Origin: Halocaridina rubra
Lineage: Eukaryota > Arthropoda > Malacostraca > Decapoda > Atyidae
Reading direction: 5' to 3'
NCBI GenBank assembly: GCA_037179515.1
Contig: JAXCGZ010017658.1
Span: 1 to 47,893 of the forward strand
DNA: 47,893 nt
Below the pieces are notes generated by a model, which ran no database searches, had not been told where the DNA came from, and was given only the letters and a program-made list of their open reading frames with translations. Below are positions 44,029-47,893 of the stretch, in pieces. Both the position numbers and the translations under genes were made by a program. Numbering within the stretch: position 1 is the first letter of the stretch; each line of letters begins with the position of its first letter.

Positions 44029-44333
44029 CTGTAAAAATTTACCCATGAAATAATGATGGACAATTGTACCTACATGTCTAAATATATCAGTAAATTGTTT
44101 ACTTTCACACCCCGTTAGGAAATATCTTTTCAATACATTACGTTAGGTTTGATGAAGTCAGTTGGCTTAATTCAACTCCAATTGAGAAGAGAATTACTGG
44201 AATTGTGTCTCTGTAGTTGTTAGAGACATTTTCACCTTGTTCTGTAATTCCATTTCACCCACTGGGGGTGTGGAAATAAATATTTACCCAAATATAACGG
44301 CTCGATTTCTAAATATTTAAATGACTTCAGTCA

Positions 44334-44468
44334 GTTCTGGAGATCATGTACAGCGAGATACTGACTTGATGGAGTCGAAGCTCCTGATGTTGTTGGAGTC
44401 AGGATTTGTCCAGGGGCAACTAACTGGCCTGATGGTAGTGACCCAGTTGCTGGAGCTGACAATGGAAC
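44334..44468 (-). pseudogene. nej: Open frame beyond the TAG of the KIX exon
   Basis: 45 codons directly in frame after the TAG, ending at TGA 44333-44331, Pro/Ser/Thr/Gly rich (QLVAPGQILTPTTSGASTPS). The composition fits the linker after KIX in CBP rather than random AT-rich intron. It may therefore be former coding sequence or 3' UTR. A weak GTACAT donor lies near its end. Confidence 0.5.
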
Positions 44469-44633
44469 CTAGGTTTGAGCTGGGCTTTGACCAGGGCTTG
44501 GCCCTGGACCAGGTCCTGGAGCTGCTGCTCCAGAAACTCCATCTTGAGGAGAATTCTTTCTCTCTAATCTTCGTTCCTCCAACTTCTCTTGAATTCTGAA
44601 GATATTCGCAGACAAAAGATGGTAGTATTCAGG
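44469..44633 (-). CDS. nej: KIX exon 3 (helix 3) of a CBP/p300-type gene, ending in an in-frame TAG
   Basis: Acceptor TTACTTTTGCAG (- strand) then PEYYHLLSANIFRIQEKLEE then RRLERKNSPQDG. This matches helix 3 of the CBP KIX (EYYHLLAEKIYKIQKELEEK). Tyr650, Leu653, Ile657 and Ile660 equivalents are kept; Tyr658 is Phe (human numbering, from memory). After KIX comes a Gly/Pro/Ser linker, then TAG at 44471-44469, 54 codons into the exon. The same frame stays open for another 45 codons (44468-44334) with a Pro/Ser/Thr-rich sequence (VPLSAPATGSLPSG..) that looks like normal CBP linker. So the TAG is either a recent nonsense change, a real truncated C-terminus, or a sequence error. No downstream CBP exon (bromodomain, HAT, TAZ2) was seen in the next 6 kb. 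Confidence 0.85.
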   Translation of the reverse strand, partial: PEYYHLLSANIFRIQEKLEERRLERKNSPQDGVSGAAAPGPGPGPSPGQSPAQT

Positions 44634-46965
44634 CTGCAAAAGTAAGTTCAAAAATTCACCATGATAATATTTCATATGACATACAGCAGCATGAATTTAC
44701 ATAATTTTCAACCAAGAATGATCACTTGAAAAAAAAAAAAAAAAAAAGGTTTCCATCAATTTCATTGAATAAGAAAAATCATATTCCATTGAATCTAGTT
44801 GACTCAGATCCTCTTTTAACAGTTGAATATAATAATAATGGGATGGAGGAATTGCCTAACCTCTGCTCCATTATTCCTTTAAGTCGCCTCTAGGATGAAA
44901 AGAAGTGTAGATTCCCTCTCCTTAAAACCCCCTCCTATAAGAAACAAGGTGAACATGGGTAAAGGTTTCCTTACCACCAAATGTGGATAGGTTCATTAAC
45001 CCCTTGAAAAGTGCTAAATCTGAGCGCTAACTCAATGTTCTGAGCTGGATATTCAAATTCCCATGTGCCACTGTGTGTGCAACCTCTTCTCAATATGTTA
45101 TTTATAGGATAGCCTAAATATAAGCTAGCAGGAAAAATTGCCACCTCTTATTTAACACTTTGTTACCAGATGCATTATAAAAAAATAATAATAATTATAA
45201 TAATAATAAAGTCATCCCAGAGTTTATGCATACTACATGTAGTTTTGGCTATAAGTGCATTGAAAAAATGAAATAAAAATAATTTGCAGCAGCATGGGAC
45301 CAGAGTTGAGTGAAGACGGTGTTGGAATGCCATGCATATATATATGTTGGTATAGTCAACGAGCGAGTGTCTTACATTCATTTGAGTATCATCTAGTGTC
45401 ACTAAGCATGCTTAGTTTATCACATTCATGAATTGTGCCACATCTGCGTTTACCCTTGTTCGGAACGTCATCAACAAAATTAAGTACTAGGGGAATGATG
45501 ATAAGCCTGAGAGGGCTAAAAGATGTGTAAAGTCGCTTCATTAACAAAGTTGCCTCCTCTGACAATATACAATGCTCACTTGAAAGTAGAGTTCATTATC
45601 CTTCCACAACTATGAATGGATAACAAAAATAATAATAATAATAATATTCAGCATATCAATACTCCCTCTTTCCACCAACAATTTTGTTTCAAATATGAAA
45701 AAAAAAGTTTCAGGGAAGATATTGGCTACCTCTATCATATCATCCCTTTTAGTCCACAAGGGATAATCAATTCCACTTGCATCCCATATATTGACATCAA
45801 CAGCAACTACAAAAGAAAACACTTGTAATAAGTTCAAGATACTGCAGCCCTAAACCCTTATATACCTTATGCTTCACCCCATTTCCCAATAACAACATTA
45901 TCTTTCTAAAAACAGGGGACTCAATGCCAATAGAAGAGGGATGGTGAGGGAATGAACACACCAATTCACCTTTGTTTCACAATATTCTAGCACATCTTCC
46001 TCCCTTCTCCTAAACATAAAACACACCTTCTTCCCTTTGCTCACTTATTCCAAAACTATGAACATTTAGCTATCCAATGACTAACAGTCCCTCATTTATG
46101 CCTACTCTTGGCCAAAGGAAAATATGAAGAAGGATTCCAGTCCCTTCGCCCCTTGCCATCTAGATGACTACTACAACATCCAGAGGAACATGGAATAGGT
46201 ATTCTAGTCACAGGATAAAAAAAAAGAAGAAGTACAGTATCCTGTAAATTTCAGGATGGATCTATAAGGAAACGACTGCACTGTTCAAGGAGACCTTCCC
46301 TAAATATTTTTAGCTAATACCTTAATACACAAGTGATGATTTGATGTTTTATTTTTGTTGCACTTCCATTAATACTTCTAATTCTGTGACATACAGTACA
46401 AAAAAAAATTTAAAGATCCTACAATACCCTAATAACAGCAAGATAGTAGAGACAAAACTGCAGCATAAAAACCCCAGTAGAAGAGCTTCATATTTTCTAC
46501 CTGTCCATGTTATCCCCTTCCATCTATCGTTCTGATGCAGGAAAAAAGGAGAGCAAAAGTGTCCATCCGTAACTTCCCTATCCCCTTTTAAGAACTCTAC
46601 ATTGCTAAGGATACTATGGTAGACTTCTTATCTTTTATCCACAACTTCAAAAATACTACATACTTTTTCTCCGGTTTAAGGAAAAAAACTTCACTGGCCT
46701 CAATTAGGTAAGAGCATATCACAAACAGTAACAAAATGAACTGCATGCCCTTGGCGACCTCCCCAGGAATCCATGGTTTATTCTGGGCCCATTAGGCATA
46801 TATAATATTACAAACTTTGACATCACTTTTCTAAAGCCTCTCCTTCACATCCCTTCATCTACTCAACCTATTCCAAGTTTGAATATCTTAAAAGGTTTCC
46901 TCTTTGAGACTAGATCCTCAGTCTTTCATCGTCCACACCAGCTAGTGTGTAAGTGTTTTACTTAC
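44634..46965 (-). other. nej: Intron 2 of the KIX gene
   Basis: 2.3 kb, AT-rich, with poly-A (44730-44748), short (AAT)n runs near 45185 and 45625, and repeat-C-like blocks near 44845-44950 and 46090-46215. No other exon recognised. Confidence 0.7.
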
Positions 46966-47083
46966 CACAGAATCTGCCATTTCAAATATGTTCCTTTCCT
47001 TTTCTCTGGCATAGGCAAATATATATTGCATTCTCTTATCCAGCATTGCTTGTGGCCCAGGATTTGGAAAGATGGCTTGTACA
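46966..47083 (-). CDS. nej: KIX exon 2 (helix 2) of a CBP/p300-type gene
   Basis: On the - strand, acceptor TTCTCAG, first base T completes TT|T (Phe). It then reads VQAIFPNPGPQAMLDKRMQY then IFAYAREKERNIFEMADSV, and donor GTAAGT follows in phase 0. It aligns without gaps to CBP KIX (VQAIFPTPDP..LKDRRM.NLVAYAKKVEGDMYE.ANS). Kept: Ile611, Phe612, Pro613, Arg624, Met625, Ala630, Tyr631, Glu641, Ala643. Changed: Leu607 to Phe, Leu628 to Ile, Val635 to Lys, Gly637 to Arg (human numbering, from memory). The second half is far more diverged than is usual for this very conserved domain. Confidence 0.88.
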
Positions 47084-47391
47084 CTGAGAACAAGACATAC
47101 TGTATTTACTAAGAAGCTATAAATCTATTCCCTTCTCAGTTTTCTATGATGTAATTTGGCATAAAAAAGCATTACTGGTAAAATTGCATTTGAAAATTGT
47201 TTGACAATTTAGGCGCTATGTGAATTCCAAGTGAAAGTGCCGATTCTCAAAAGACAGAGATCGCTATTTCTTAATCCACTCAATATACCTAAACAGATGA
47301 AAATCAAAACTATATATGATAGAAACACAGGAAAATCAGATGAATAATATACAAATAAAGGAAAGTCAGATGAATACAAGATACAACTTAC
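47084..47391 (-). other. nej: Intron 1 of the KIX gene
   Basis: 308-bp AT-rich intron with consensus GTAAGT at its 5' end (47391 downward). Nothing else seen. Confidence 0.85.
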
Positions 47392-47505
47392 AATTTGTGA
47401 ACAAGGTGGTTCCTTAATTCATTAGATATACTTAATTGCCATTCTTTGGCAGTGACACCACCGATGGCAGCCGGTAGATGATGCGGTGGATTTGGCATAT
47501 TTAGA
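47392..47505 (-). CDS. nej: KIX exon 1 (helix 1) of a CBP/p300-type gene
   Basis: Acceptor TTTATTGCAG (- strand), one spare base in, two out (TT|). Reads LNMPNPPHHLPAAIGGVTAK then EWQLSISNELRNHLVHK. The G-V-x-K-x-W....LRNHLVHK pattern is the start of KIX; Trp591, Leu599, Arg600, Leu603 and Lys606 equivalents are present. KIX binds phospho-CREB KID, c-Myb and MLL-type activation domains in the CBP/p300 acetyltransferases. The exons encoding TAZ1 and the N-terminus would lie beyond the window's right edge on this strand. Confidence 0.92.
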
Positions 47506-47893
47506 CTGCAATAAATGAAAAGTGAATATAACAATATTATCTTAAGGGCAGACCTTCCATATTAAAAACAAAATATGAAGGAACCAACTCCTCATCCCAG
47601 CTATTCATGAATGAAATCTCGCACTGGTAACACACTCAATAAACACAGAAACGTGCAAATGCTTCATACTAAACAGTACTGATTTATTGACATATCGTTG
47701 TCTATTCTTAATAAAGTATTCGGTCGTTAATGAACAAAAACCACTATTGATGTTTGGTTAGAATTATGATGGTTGCTTCTGCACATTACTATATTGCACA
47801 CCAGTCTTTATTATTCCCCTAAAAATACATTTTAACTACTGAACAGTAAAATGTATTAAGCCCACTGCACTTACAATTATATGTCATACACTT
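47506..47893 (-). other. nej: 5'-ward intron of the KIX gene to window edge
   Basis: AT-rich sequence after the KIX exon 1 acceptor up to the end of the window. No exon recognised. Confidence 0.6.

Noticed and set aside
43723..44133. 136-codon open frame on the - strand as a further CBP exon
   Set aside because: It lies within the foldback element and has no CBP-like or other domain features.
44321..44599. 92-codon + strand frame opposite the KIX exon
   Set aside because: It is antisense to the recognised KIX exon, Leu-rich because of the Gly/Pro linker on the other strand.

Overview
This is a eukaryotic (arthropod) genomic window. Split genes with GT-AG introns, many (TA)n microsatellites, tRNA-derived SINEs, broken LINE reverse transcriptases and short TTAGG-like runs all point that way. 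The SINE/LINE mix and the protein affinities suggest a malacostracan or decapod crustacean, but that is inference.

Most of the window (about 6.5-38.3 kb, + strand) is one gene, the BCL9/legless orthologue. Legless is the adaptor linking beta-catenin/Armadillo to Pygopus in Wnt signalling. Eight coding exons join in perfect phase (5316 nt, 1771 residues from the Met codon at 6475 to the stop at 38341-38343). They carry HD1 (Pygopus-binding), HD2 (beta-catenin-binding), HD3, and long Gly/Pro/Met low-complexity arms. An in-phase 69-bp exon candidate at 28634-28702 looks like a cassette exon. An upstream exon candidate at 2020-2113 matches the first certain exon in phase and may carry the real N-terminus or be 5' UTR. 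The last exon alone encodes 802 residues and is followed by the 3' UTR.

At the right edge, on the - strand, three exons (47505-47392, 47083-46966, 44633 onward) join in phase into an indel-free KIX domain of the CBP/p300 (nejire) type. It is unusually divergent in its middle helix, and an in-frame TAG follows about 30 residues after the KIX. The 5' part of this gene lies beyond the window. Legless and the CBP-type gene are therefore tail to tail; both families are beta-catenin/TCF transcription coactivators.

The rest is intronic or intergenic DNA rich in repeats: five long (TA)n tracts; two tRNA-derived SINE families (about 16 and 5 copies or fragments); three LINE remnants, one split by a SINE with a 17-bp target-site duplication; a pair of TA-flanked MITEs; a 333-bp foldback element; and at least seven diverged minisatellite arrays. 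I found no CRISPR, operon, rRNA or convincing functional tRNA gene. Promoters and exact transcript ends cannot be located from sequence alone.
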